DNA from: Rhodococcus sp. CH91
GTDB taxonomy: Bacteria > Actinomycetota > Actinomycetes > Mycobacteriales > Mycobacteriaceae
Direction: 5' to 3'
NCBI RefSeq assembly: GCF_022554085.1
Contig: NZ_JAKFYR010000003.1
Coordinates: forward strand, 1-64,000
DNA: 64,000 nucleotides
Every line of letters begins with the position of its first letter. Positions within the stretch are counted from its first letter, which is position 1. Shown here piece by piece: positions 45,188 through 53,674 of the stretch. The notes beneath the pieces were generated by a model. It worked only from the letters and a program-made list of their open reading frames with translations. It was not told where the DNA came from and did not search any database. A program made the translations under genes and the position numbers.

Positions 45188-46011
45188 CGGTCGCGGTGAT
45201 CACCGTCGCTGCCGGGCGGAGCACCCATCTCCGGCGGCAACTCGACGGGCTCGCTCACAGCACCCGCACCCCCGACGAACACATCGTCGTCGCGATGGGT
45301 GATCCGGAGGTCGCCGATGTGGTCGCTGCTGCGAAGTCGCCGGCGCGGGTGGTGCCGATGGATGTCGACTCCGGGCGCCTGCCGGTCGCGGCGGCGCGGA
45401 ATCTCGGAGCCCGTGCGGCGTCGTCCGACCTTCTGGTCTTCCTCGACGTCGACTGCATCCCGTCCTCCGACCTGCTCGAGCGGTACATCGACGCGGCCGT
45501 GCGCCATCCCGCCGCGCTTCACTGCGGTCCCGTCACCTACCTGCCCGAGCCAGGACCCGGCGGCTACGACCTCGCCCGGCTCGGCGACTCCGTCGATCCG
45601 CACCCGGCCCGCCCGTTCCCACCCGACGACGAGATCGTGCTGAACGACGCACACGAACTGTTCTGGTCGCTCTCGTTCGCAGCCCGGTCACTCGTATGGG
45701 ACCGCATCGGCGGCTTCTGCACCGCGTATCGGGGGTACGGCGGGGAAGACACCGATTTCGGGCAGAAGGCCGCGCGCGCCGGAGTCCCCATGGCATGGGT
45801 CGGGGGCGCCCACGCCTTCCACCAGCACCACCCGGTGTCGAAGCCGCCCGTCGAGCATCTCGACGACATTCTCGTCAATGCCACACTGTTCCAGCAGCGT
45901 TGGGGCTGGTGGCCGATGCGGGGATGGCTCGACGAATTCGAGCGGATGGGACTCGTCTCCTTCGACCCCGACACGCAGCGGTGGACGAAGGTGAGGACGA
46001 CCGGCCCGTGA
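45184..46011 (+). CDS. Glycosyltransferase family 2, galactosyltransferase-like C-terminus (gene 4 of 4)
   Basis: 275 residues with a GT-A fold. The N-terminal VAVITVAAGRSTHLRRQLDG, LPVAAARNLGARAASSD and VFLDVDCIPSSDLLER (metal-binding DVD) are classic GT2. The C-terminal half has FCTAYRGYGGEDTDFGQKAA, like the Glyco_transf_7C galactosyltransferase signature. GTG start overlaps gene 3 (GTGA). The gene ends 25 bases before a cobalamin riboswitch, so the operon probably stops here, although no clear terminator is seen. Confidence 0.88.
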   Translation: MTVAVITVAAGRSTHLRRQLDGLAHSTRTPDEHIVVAMGDPEVADVVAAAKSPARVVPMDVDSGRLPVAAARNLGARAASSDLLVFLDVDCIPSSDLLERYIDAAVRHPAALHCGPVTYLPEPGPGGYDLARLGDSVDPHPARPFPPDDEIVLNDAHELFWSLSFAARSLVWDRIGGFCTAYRGYGGEDTDFGQKAARAGVPMAWVGGAHAFHQHHPVSKPPVEHLDDILVNATLFQQRWGWWPMRGWLDEFERMGLVSFDPDTQRWTKVRTTGP

Positions 46012-46035
46012 AGACTTCTCGTGCCGTGTGCTAAT

Positions 46036-46165
46036 TTCAGCCCGTCATTGCGACGACGCACGAGGAAGCCGGTGTGATTCCGGCGCGGTCCCGCCACTGT
46101 GACCGGTAGAGCGATCTCCGGGAGCCAGATACTCACGTCGCCGTACCTCCTTGCCCGGGGCGGAC
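46036..46165 (+). promoter_or_regulatory. Cobalamin riboswitch upstream of the first corrinoid/metal ABC operon
   Basis: The aptamer core reads GAGGAAGCCGGTGTGATTCC, then GGCGCGGTCCCGCCACTGTG and GGGAGCCAGATACTC, a textbook B12 box. Just before the ATG at 46191 a short GGCG-TAAT-CGCC hairpin overlaps the probable ribosome site (GAGAGAGGG), suggesting translational control. Ends are approximate. Confidence 0.92.
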
Positions 46166-46190
46166 TTCCCCGAGAGAGGGCGTAATCGCC

Positions 46191-47387
46191 ATGCGTGTAC
46201 GCGCAGCCTTTCCGAAGCTTCTTGTCGCGCTGACCTCCGCAAGTCTTCTGCTCGCCGGATGTTCGACGGCACCATCCGACACCGAGAACGCTGCCTCGGA
46301 CGGGTGTATCACCGACTTCGACCCCTCGGTCGACTATTTTCCCGACAAGTCCGAGATCGTCGACGCCGAGAACTTCTCGATCACCTACGAGAAGAGCTAT
46401 CAGGTGCTCACCGTGACCGAACCGTTCACGGGCGCACAGCCGGAGTCGTACGTACTCGTCAAGTGCGGTGCACCTGCCCCGGAACTGTCGGGCGAGCTGA
46501 CCACGGCCCAGCAGATCCCCGTGCCGATCACGAACCTGTACTCCGGCTCGACCACCCATCTGCCATTGGTGACCGCGCTCGACGAACTCGATGTGCTCAC
46601 CGGCGTCTCGAACGGTTCGTATGTCTCCGACACCACCGTGATCGAACGCATCGAGTCCGGTGACATCGCCGAATACGCAGCAGGCGGCACGATCGACACC
46701 GAGACGGTCGTGCTGGCCGCGCCCGATGTGGTGATGACCGGCGGCACCGACGACCCCGCCTACACGCAGCTGCGCGAGGCCGGGATCGGCGTGGTCGCCA
46801 ACGCCGAATGGCTCGAGACATCGCCGTTGGGCCGAGCCGAGTGGATCAAGGTCGTGGCTGCGCTCACGGGCAAGGAGGCCCGGGCCGCCGAGGTCTACGA
46901 CGGTATCCGCGACCGGTATCTCGACGTCGCGGCGAAGGCCGCGGGCGTGGAGACCGTGCCCGTGTTGCTCGGCGGGATGTCGCAGGGCACCTGGTATATG
47001 TCCTCCGGCGGCAGTTACATGGGCCGGTTGTTCAGCGATGCCGGTGCCCGCTGGCCATGGCAGGACGTGACGACCACCGGCTCGCTTCCCCTCGACTTCG
47101 AAGCCGTGGTCACGCAGGCCGCCGACGCTCCGACCTGGCTGGTGGTCAACAGTTGGGCCTCCATCGATGATGCTCTCGCGGATGACGAACGCTACGGATC
47201 GCTCGCCGCAGTCGACACCGGCCGGGTCTGGAACGCGAACAAGGCACTCGGACCGAACGGCGGCAACGACTACTACGAGCGCGGCGTACTGCGTCCCGAT
47301 CTGATCCTGGCGGATCTCGTCGCGATCCTGCATCCCGATCTTCTACCCGACCACGAGTTCACGTTCTATCGGCAACTGCCGGCATGA
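46191..47387 (+). CDS. ABC transporter substrate-binding lipoprotein, B12/siderophore type
   Basis: 398 residues, long for BtuF. Lipobox LLLAGCST. The fold is of helical-backbone type III: TNLYSGSTTHLPLVTALDEL, TETVVLAAPDVVMTGGTDDP, AAEVYDGIRDRYLDVAAKAA, and VWNANKALGPNGGNDYYERG near the end. The extra N-terminal 60 residues (DFDPSVDYFPDKSEIVDAEN) set it apart from classical BtuF and are seen in some metal-chelate binding proteins. The riboswitch ties it to corrinoid or cobalt supply. First gene of a five-gene operon. Confidence 0.85.
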   Translation: MRVRAAFPKLLVALTSASLLLAGCSTAPSDTENAASDGCITDFDPSVDYFPDKSEIVDAENFSITYEKSYQVLTVTEPFTGAQPESYVLVKCGAPAPELSGELTTAQQIPVPITNLYSGSTTHLPLVTALDELDVLTGVSNGSYVSDTTVIERIESGDIAEYAAGGTIDTETVVLAAPDVVMTGGTDDPAYTQLREAGIGVVANAEWLETSPLGRAEWIKVVAALTGKEARAAEVYDGIRDRYLDVAAKAAGVETVPVLLGGMSQGTWYMSSGGSYMGRLFSDAGARWPWQDVTTTGSLPLDFEAVVTQAADAPTWLVVNSWASIDDALADDERYGSLAAVDTGRVWNANKALGPNGGNDYYERGVLRPDLILADLVAILHPDLLPDHEFTFYRQLPA

Positions 47388-48487
47388 CCGCAATGCTGAG
47401 GGCACCCGAGCCCACGGGCGATCGACGGCTGGAAGTACCCCCTCGGGTGGGTCGTGTCACCGTCGTGTTCGCGACTCTCGCGGTCGCAGTCGCCGTCGCG
47501 ACGGTGCTGTCGGTGGCCCTGGGGTCGGTGACAGTCCCGCTCGACGAGACCGTGCGGGTGTTGTTCGGCGGTTCCGCGAGGGATACCCGCTGGGACATGG
47601 TGGTTCGCGACCTGCGTCTGCCGCGCACCGTCACCGCGCTCGCGGTCGGCGCCGCTCTCGGTATCGCGGGTCTGCAGATGCAGACGTTGTTCCGCAACGC
47701 TCTTGCCGACCCGTTCATTCTCGGTGCGAGTTCCGGCGCCAGTCTCGGTGTCGCCGTCGTGGTGGTGGCCGGGGGCGGCGGCGCCGGCGGGTTCACCGCC
47801 GGGCTGGCCGGCCTCGGCCGTGCCGGTGTGGTGGTCGCCGCGGCGCTCGGGGCTGCCGCTGTGCTCCTGCTGATCGTGGTGCTGGCGCGGTGGGTGAAAT
47901 CCGCGGTGACGCTGCTGTTGATCGGTGTGATGCTGGGGTCGGCGACCACCGCGGTGGTATCCGTTCTCCTGGTCTACGCGGATCCACAACGGAGCCAGCA
48001 GTTCCTGGTGTGGGGGCTGGGCAGTTTCACGGCGACGACCTGGTCGGACCTGAGGCTCCTCGTCCCCGTGGTACTCGGCGGGATCGCCGTCGCCCTGCTG
48101 ACGGTGCGTGCCTTGAATGCTCTGCTTCTCGGCGAGGGCTATGCCCGTTCGATGGGCATCGACATCCGCACCGTCCGGTTGACGACGGTGATCTCCGCTG
48201 CTCTGCTGGCCGGGGCCACCACGGCCTTCTGTGGCCCCATCGGGTTTCTCGGCCTCATCGTTCCCCACTTGACGCGCATGGCGTTCGGCACATCGGACCA
48301 CCGCGTACTCCTACCGGGCGTGGCGCTTCTCGGCGGCGTCCTGGCACTGATCTGCGGGATCGCGAGCCAGATGCCGGGAGCCTACACCGTCGTCCCCCTC
48401 AACGCCGTCACGGCGATCGTGGGGGCACCCGTGGTCATCGCCGTCCTGCTCCGCTCGCGCCGCGGAGCACTGGGAGCGGCGCTGTGA
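47384..48487 (+). CDS. FecCD-family ABC transporter permease
   Basis: 367 residues, about ten spans. VVRDLRLPRTVTALAVGAAL, LQMQTLFRNALADPFILGAS and IGFLGLIVPHLTRMAFGTSD are family motifs. A cytoplasmic N-terminal tail (about 25 residues) precedes the first span. The ATG overlaps the binding-protein stop (ATGA). It forms the channel for the substrate of the preceding gene. Confidence 0.88.
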   Translation: MTAMLRAPEPTGDRRLEVPPRVGRVTVVFATLAVAVAVATVLSVALGSVTVPLDETVRVLFGGSARDTRWDMVVRDLRLPRTVTALAVGAALGIAGLQMQTLFRNALADPFILGASSGASLGVAVVVVAGGGGAGGFTAGLAGLGRAGVVVAAALGAAAVLLLIVVLARWVKSAVTLLLIGVMLGSATTAVVSVLLVYADPQRSQQFLVWGLGSFTATTWSDLRLLVPVVLGGIAVALLTVRALNALLLGEGYARSMGIDIRTVRLTTVISAALLAGATTAFCGPIGFLGLIVPHLTRMAFGTSDHRVLLPGVALLGGVLALICGIASQMPGAYTVVPLNAVTAIVGAPVVIAVLLRSRRGALGAAL

Positions 48488-49299
48488 CCCCCGCCGGCGT
48501 GGAACTGCGCGATCTGACCATCGGCTACGCCCGTCGTCGTGCCTTCCGTGGGAGGACGGTCACGGAGATCGCGGCGAAGGTGAACGCCGTCGCTCGACGG
48601 GGTGAACTGACCGCGCTGGTCGGGCCGAACGGCGCGGGTAAATCGACTCTGTTGCGCACGCTGTGCGGGCTGCAACCGCCGTTGAGCGGTCAGGTACTCG
48701 TCGACGGTGAGGACCTCGCAACGGTACGCCCCGCCGATCTCGCGACCCGCATCTCCGTGGTCCTCACCGACCGCATCGACCCGGGGTTGCTGACCGTGCG
48801 CGAACTCGTCGCCCTGGGCCGGACTCCCCACCTGCCGGCCGGCGCCCGGTTGTCCTCCGAGGACAAGGCTGTGGTGGACTGGGCCCTCGACGCTGTGGGA
48901 GCTGCGTCGCTGGCGTCCCGGCAGTTCGGCGAATTATCCGACGGCCAGCGCCAGCGGAGTCTCACCGCCCGGGCGCTCGCCCAGGATCCGTCGTTGCTGG
49001 TGCTCGACGAGCCCACCTCGTTCCTCGACGTTCCGTCCCGGGTCGAACTCGTCGACGTGCTGGGACGCCTGGCGCGCGAGCAGAAACTGGCAGTCGTGAT
49101 GTCCACCCACGAACTCGAACTCGCGCTACGGGTGTCCGACCGGATGTGGCTGCTCGACGCAGATCGGACACTGACATGCGGCACCCCCGCTGCCCTCGCC
49201 GAATCCGGCCGTATCGGAGCGGCGTTCGATCGCGGACGCATGCGGTTCGATCCTCGTAGGATGGTGTTCGACCTGGAAGCGGAGGGCAACCGTGTCTGA
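48484..49299 (+). CDS. FecE/BtuD-type ABC transporter ATP-binding protein
   Basis: 271 residues. Walker A GPNGAGKSTLLRTLCGL, VRELVALGRTPHLPAG, signature LSDGQRQRSLTARAL (Gly to Asp change at the third position) and Walker B LLVLDEPTSFLDVP. The insertion RRRAFRGRTVTEI near the N-terminus is a little longer than usual. GTG start overlaps the permease stop (GTGA). Its end overlaps the FhuF-like gene by eight bases. Confidence 0.9.
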   Translation: MTPAGVELRDLTIGYARRRAFRGRTVTEIAAKVNAVARRGELTALVGPNGAGKSTLLRTLCGLQPPLSGQVLVDGEDLATVRPADLATRISVVLTDRIDPGLLTVRELVALGRTPHLPAGARLSSEDKAVVDWALDAVGAASLASRQFGELSDGQRQRSLTARALAQDPSLLVLDEPTSFLDVPSRVELVDVLGRLAREQKLAVVMSTHELELALRVSDRMWLLDADRTLTCGTPAALAESGRIGAAFDRGRMRFDPRRMVFDLEAEGNRV

Positions 49300-49939
49300 T
49301 GCGATCGGGATTCTCGAGCGAATCGCCGTGTGGAGCCCGTACTTCCGCGTGAGTACCGGCCCTGCCGACGGCAGATGGCGTCCCACCGCAGATCTGGCCG
49401 ACCCCGCGACCCGCGACGCTCTGGTGGCCGATACTGCCGCGCGGATGGGCACCGACGAACCGCGCGTGGCGGCATCGACCCTCTTCTTCGGATACGTCGC
49501 ACGCGTGTGGTCGGTGGCGATCGGTTCCGTCGTCGACTCCGGACGATGCATTCGGCTCGATCCCGGACAACTCCTGTGGCACAACGACGCCGGACTGCAC
49601 CTGCACATCACCGAACCCGGATTCGGCGACGACATCGTGGCGGAAGTCCTCGACCGCCAGATCGAACCCCTCGTCCGTGCGTGGCGCGACGTGGTGGCAG
49701 GCGGCCTGCTGTGGGGCAACGCGGCATCCGCCCTGATCGGCGCCGGCCGGGTGATCGGTTCGGATGCACAGCCTCTCGTCGACGCTGCGCTGTCCGATCC
49801 GCGGCTCGCCGAGAGCACGGACCCCGCGACAGGCCGACGCCGTAGTTGCTGCCTCTTCTACCGCACCTCCACCGGCGGAGTGTGCGGTGACTGCGTATTC
49901 CCCAGCCCGCCGAAAATTCGTTCCGAGGAGATGCCGTGA
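49292..49939 (+). CDS. FhuF-like (2Fe-2S) protein, putative metal-chelate or corrinoid reductase
   Basis: 215 residues. The C-terminal RRRSCCLFYRTSTGGVCGDC fits the Cys-Cys-x10-Cys-x2-Cys cluster motif of FhuF/siderophore-iron reductases, and GNAASALIGAGRV is also family-like. FhuF proteins reduce iron in imported siderophores to release it. Here the gene follows an importer under a cobalamin riboswitch, so the target may be cobalt in a corrinoid or cobalt chelate; that is inference. GTG start overlaps the ATPase gene by eight bases. Confidence 0.82.
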   Translation: MSDAIGILERIAVWSPYFRVSTGPADGRWRPTADLADPATRDALVADTAARMGTDEPRVAASTLFFGYVARVWSVAIGSVVDSGRCIRLDPGQLLWHNDAGLHLHITEPGFGDDIVAEVLDRQIEPLVRAWRDVVAGGLLWGNAASALIGAGRVIGSDAQPLVDAALSDPRLAESTDPATGRRRSCCLFYRTSTGGVCGDCVFPSPPKIRSEEMP

Positions 49940-50496
49940 CAGTCGTATTCGATCCCGAGATCCTCGATACCGAGGACGGCGGCCGCGAACAACGCTGGCC
50001 CCTGCCGACCGACGAGGACAGCCTGCTGCGACTGGTCCGGCTGCTGTTCGAGGACTACTGGAACGACATGTGGTTCGGCTTGCTCATCGAAGGCTCGGCG
50101 CTGGAGGTTGCAGCTCCGAACGCGCCGAAGAAGATCGGGATGTACGACGGGTACGTCACCGTCGATTTCGGCCGGTGGCATTTCCATCTGTGCATCGGCG
50201 AACACACCGCGAGTGGGCCGGAACTCGGCCGGATCCGCCGCTGCAGTCGTGCCGAGCTGTACCGCAGGATCGGCAGGGACGACACCGTCACCTCGTGGGG
50301 TCTGCGCATGTTCAACGGCCGGGGCGAGCAGATGCTCACGGTCATGCTGCCCACCCCGTTCCTCACCGACACCCAACAGCTGACGGCCGAACCGATCTGG
50401 GAACACCTCGAGGCGTGGGACCGCATCCGCGCCGAGTTCCTGGAACTGCAATCCGATCCACGGGACCGTACCGGCAAGGGATTCCGGCATTCGTGA
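49936..50496 (+). CDS. Unrecognised protein with a WHFHLC motif
   Basis: 186 residues, cytosolic by appearance. Two blocks look conserved: TVDFGRWHFHLCIGEHT (His, Cys and Trp rich) and SWGLRMFNGRGEQMLTVMLP, followed by TPFL and a C-terminal GKGFRHS. The first block could bind a metal or tetrapyrrole. I do not recognise a named function. The GTG overlaps the FhuF-like stop by four bases, so it belongs to the same riboswitch-controlled operon and may assist release or storage of the imported cofactor or metal. Confidence 0.7.
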   Translation: MTVVFDPEILDTEDGGREQRWPLPTDEDSLLRLVRLLFEDYWNDMWFGLLIEGSALEVAAPNAPKKIGMYDGYVTVDFGRWHFHLCIGEHTASGPELGRIRRCSRAELYRRIGRDDTVTSWGLRMFNGRGEQMLTVMLPTPFLTDTQQLTAEPIWEHLEAWDRIRAEFLELQSDPRDRTGKGFRHS

Positions 50497-50507
50497 CCAA
50501 CGGCTGT

Positions 50508-50559
50508 GCGCGACATGGTCATCGGTGGGCGATCGTGCGCTCCGACGACCATGTCGCGC
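50508..50559. terminator. Long-looped hairpin between two convergent B12-riboswitch operons
   Basis: Perfect 13-bp arms GCGCGACATGGTC (50508-50520) and GACCATGTCGCGC (50547-50559) enclose a 26-nt loop with a smaller internal pairing (ATCG / CGAT). It fills most of the 73-base spacer and can end transcripts from both sides. Confidence 0.7.
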
Positions 50560-50569
50560 GGCGCTGCCG

Positions 50570-51343
50570 TCACGCGTAGGACGACTCGTGACAGCGGTGG
50601 TAACGGACGACCGGTGTCCCGTCCTCGTCGGTCACGGTGGCGCGCACGTTGTACACCTGTTCGATCATCTCCGCGGTCAACGAGTCGGCCGGGCTACCGT
50701 GAGCGACGACCCGCCCCTTCTCGAGAACGACCACGCGGTCGCAGAACATCGCCGCGAGATTGAGATCGTGCAGCGCGAGATAGGTCGTCACCGGAAGCGC
50801 CGCGACCCGTTCGAGGATGTCGAGCTGGTGCTGGATGTCGAGATGGTTGGTCGGCTCGTCCAGCAGCAGTTCTTCGGGCTCCTGCGCGAGGGCCCGAGCG
50901 ATGTGTGCGCGCTGACGTTCACCTCCCGACATCGATCGCCACATCCGGTCGGCGTGTTCCGTCATCCCGGTCACCTCGAGCGCATGTGCGATCGCTGCAT
51001 TCCCGCCGTCGTCGCGCCCGAGAACGTCGGCGTGCGGAATCCTTCCCAGCCGCACGACATCCCGTACCCGGATGTCGACCTCGGTGTGTGCGTGCTGCCC
51101 GACCATTGCGACCCGGCGCGCCAGGACGCGACGTCCGAGGCTGTGAATATCGGTGCCGTCCAGGGTCACCGCACCCGACTCGGGCCGGTCGACTCCGGAC
51201 AGCAGGCGGAGCAACGACGACTTGCCCGATCCGTTCGGTCCGAGTAGCCCGATCGTCTCCCCGGGCGCGGGATCGATCGTCACGTCGTCGACGACGAGAT
51301 GTCCGCCGCGGCTCCACCGCAGCGACTTTGCGGACAGTGTCAC
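50570..51343 (-). CDS. FecE-type ABC transporter ATP-binding protein
   Basis: 257 residues. Walker A GPNGSGKSSLLRLLSGV, VRDVVRLGRIPHADV, signature MSGGERQRAHIARALA and Walker B LLLDEPTNHLDIQHQ. The GTG at 51343 overlaps the permease stop (GTGA); a longer frame to 51718 lies within the permease gene. It is the last gene of the third importer operon, mirrored with the one at 46191-49299. Confidence 0.9.
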   Translation of the reverse strand: MTLSAKSLRWSRGGHLVVDDVTIDPAPGETIGLLGPNGSGKSSLLRLLSGVDRPESGAVTLDGTDIHSLGRRVLARRVAMVGQHAHTEVDIRVRDVVRLGRIPHADVLGRDDGGNAAIAHALEVTGMTEHADRMWRSMSGGERQRAHIARALAQEPEELLLDEPTNHLDIQHQLDILERVAALPVTTYLALHDLNLAAMFCDRVVVLEKGRVVAHGSPADSLTAEMIEQVYNVRATVTDEDGTPVVRYHRCHESSYA

Positions 51344-52392
51344 GGAGTACTCCTCGTACGGAAGAGGATCAGCGCGAAGGCGGGCACGCCGATCAGTGCG
51401 GTCACCACACCCACGGGAACCTCTTGCGGCGCGAAGACGGTGCGGGCGACCGCATCGACCCACACCATGAAGACCGCCCCGACGACCGCAGTGACCGGCA
51501 CCAGACGGCTGTGCCGCGGACCCACCAGGAACCGCGCCGCGTGGGGCAGTACCAGCCCCACGAAGCCGATCGCCCCTGCTGCACTGACCAGGACGGCGGT
51601 GATCAACGCCGTCACCAGGAGGAACATCAGACGGGTCCGACCGACCGCGATCCCGAGGGTCGCGGCGGTCGACGACCCGAATGTGAAGGCGTCCAGCGAC
51701 GACGCCTTCACCAGGCACACCACGATTCCGGCGGCGCAGACCGCTCCGCAGAGCACGACGTCGGTCCAGGTGGCTCCGCTCAGGGAACCGAGTAACCAGA
51801 ACAGCACCCCCCGAGTACGTTCCGCGTCGGCGGACGAGATGACGATGAACGATGTCAGCGCCGAGAACAGTTGTGTTCCTGCCACTCCGGCCAGCACTAC
51901 ACGGGAGGTCCCGCCCCCTGTCCCGGTCGCCAACAGCAACACGAGTGCGAAGGAGACGAGTGCCCCGAGGAACGCTCCGCCCGACAACGACACGGCGCCC
52001 CCGCCGATACCCAGCACCGCAATCATCACCGCGCCGGTCGAGGCACCCGAGGAGATACCGAGCACGAACGGATCCGCCAGCGGGTTACGTAACAACGACT
52101 GCATGATCACGCCGCACACCGCGAGACCGGCACCGCACACCGCCGCGAGCAAGGTGCGAGGGAGACGCAGTTCCCACACGATTCCCTCCCGAATCGCGGT
52201 GACGGAACTGTCGGCCAGGCCGAGACGATCGAAGATCACCGCGTACACGTCGGTGACGGACAGATCGGCAGGACCGATGGTGACGGTTACCGCGATCGAT
52301 ACCGCGAGCGCGAGCAGACCTGCGGCGATGATGACACCGGCCACCGGTGCCCGGCGACGCTCGAGAGGCCGCCGGGCAGTGGATGTCGCCAT
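51340..52392 (-). CDS. FecCD-family ABC transporter permease
   Basis: 350 residues, about ten spans. LRLPRTLLAAVCGAGLAVCG, MQSLLRNPLADPFVLGISSG and IGFVGLVLPHAARFLVG match the family. A basic N-terminal tail (TARRPLERRRAP) precedes the first span. The ATG shares one base with the binding-protein stop (TGATG). The longer frame to 52731 is antisense noise within the binding-protein gene. Confidence 0.88.
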   Translation of the reverse strand: MATSTARRPLERRRAPVAGVIIAAGLLALAVSIAVTVTIGPADLSVTDVYAVIFDRLGLADSSVTAIREGIVWELRLPRTLLAAVCGAGLAVCGVIMQSLLRNPLADPFVLGISSGASTGAVMIAVLGIGGGAVSLSGGAFLGALVSFALVLLLATGTGGGTSRVVLAGVAGTQLFSALTSFIVISSADAERTRGVLFWLLGSLSGATWTDVVLCGAVCAAGIVVCLVKASSLDAFTFGSSTAATLGIAVGRTRLMFLLVTALITAVLVSAAGAIGFVGLVLPHAARFLVGPRHSRLVPVTAVVGAVFMVWVDAVARTVFAPQEVPVGVVTALIGVPAFALILFRTRSTP

Positions 52393-53465
52393 CAGCTGTG
52401 GAGGTTCCACTCGCGCAGCCCGGCAGCGACCTTCTCGATTCCATCGATCGTGCGGATGGACGGATTCATGTCTGCGCCGTTGACCACGATGTATCGCCGG
52501 TTCTGCACCGCGGTCAGGCGCTTCGTGACCGGATTCGATTCCAGGAACTGGATCTTGCTGTCGAGCGCGTCGCCGGTGATGCTGCGCCGGCTCAGATCGG
52601 CCAGCACGAGTGCGGTCGGATCTCGATCGAGAATCGATTCCCAGCTCACCTGGGGCCACTCGTTGGTGGTGTCGTCGAAGACGTTCTTCGCCCCGACGGC
52701 ATCGGTGATGATGCCCGACGACCCGCAGCAACCCGCGACGTACGGCGTGTCGATGTCGGCGAACCAGTAGGCGAGCGACACGCCGTTCGCGTTCACCTGT
52801 CCCGACGCGTCCTCGTAGCGCCGTTCGAGTTCGGCGACGAACTCCTCCCCTCGTTCACGGACATCGAAGATCGTTGCGAGCTCGCGGATCTCCTTGTACA
52901 CCGACTCCATCGTCAGGGGTTCGGTGCGATTGCCGTCGGCATTGACGCTGTTGTCCTCCTTGCCGTCACAGTCGGTCGGCGACAGATAGGCGGGTACGCC
53001 GAGTTGTTCGAACTGCACGGGCTCGGCGACTCCACCGGGGCCGAGCGTGCCACCGAAAGACGCGGAGACGAAGTCGGGCTCGGTATCGAGCACGACCTCG
53101 AAGGAGGGCTTGTTGTCGGCCAGACGCGGAACCTTCGCGTTCTCGTCGGCGAGATTCTCCCGCACCGGATCGGTCCATGTCGCGGTGCCCACCATGCGAT
53201 CGGCGAGACCGAGCGACAGCAGGATCTCGGTGGATCCCTGGTTGAGTGAGACGGCTCGCTGCGGTGGTGCGTCGATCGTGATCGTCCTGCCGCAATTCTC
53301 GATGGTGAGCGGATAGGCCGATGCGGCGGTGTTCTTTTCGGCCGTCCCGGAGGGGTCGTCGCTCGACGAGCAGCCGGAGAGAGCCAGCGCTGCCGCGATC
53401 AGTGCTACGCCTGCGCGCAACACAGAATGCCGCCCCGTACGGGCGGTGAGTATCGAATTGTTCAT
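52392..53465 (-). CDS. ABC transporter substrate-binding lipoprotein, B12/siderophore type
   Basis: 357 residues. Lipobox LALSGCSS. Type-III binding fold: TIDAPPQRAVSLNQGSTEIL, LGLADRMVGTATWTDPVREN, ASFGGTLGPGGVAEPVQFEQ, TPYVAGCCGSSGIITDAVGA. The CCGSSG pair of cysteines and PVQFEQLGVPAYLSP resemble actinobacterial iron/B12 binding proteins. I chose the ATG at 53465 because GAGG lies six bases upstream; 53471 is an alternative. A cobalamin riboswitch precedes it. Confidence 0.85.
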   Translation of the reverse strand: MNNSILTARTGRHSVLRAGVALIAAALALSGCSSSDDPSGTAEKNTAASAYPLTIENCGRTITIDAPPQRAVSLNQGSTEILLSLGLADRMVGTATWTDPVRENLADENAKVPRLADNKPSFEVVLDTEPDFVSASFGGTLGPGGVAEPVQFEQLGVPAYLSPTDCDGKEDNSVNADGNRTEPLTMESVYKEIRELATIFDVRERGEEFVAELERRYEDASGQVNANGVSLAYWFADIDTPYVAGCCGSSGIITDAVGAKNVFDDTTNEWPQVSWESILDRDPTALVLADLSRRSITGDALDSKIQFLESNPVTKRLTAVQNRRYIVVNGADMNPSIRTIDGIEKVAAGLREWNLHS

Positions 53466-53484
53466 GTCCATCCTCGTGGTCCTG

Positions 53485-53650
53485 CTTCGGTCGACGCAGG
53501 TGTCCTGGCTCCCGGATCGACGCTCACCCCCGGCCTTCCAACCCGTGTGGGCCGTGACCATGAATCGGGGGATCACTCCTCGGTGACAGTTGCGGGACAG
53601 CCACGGATTCGCACCGTTGTTCCCTACGTCGCCTACGAACAGTACAAGAC
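53485..53650 (-). promoter_or_regulatory. Cobalamin riboswitch upstream of the third importer operon
   Basis: In transcript direction AACGGTGCGAATCCGTGGCT is followed by GTCCCGCAACTGTCACC and later GGGAGCCAGGACACC, the B12-box and closing region of the AdoCbl aptamer. It ends about 20 bases before the binding-protein ATG, where GAGG could be masked. Ends are approximate. Confidence 0.9.
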
Positions 53651-53674
53651 CGGAACGGAATCCGGCCGATCACA

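Noticed and set aside
46191-53465. Idea that 46.2-53.5 kb is a siderophore biosynthesis cluster
   Set aside because: There are no NRPS, NIS synthetase or hydroxylase genes, and both importer operons are preceded by cobalamin riboswitches.
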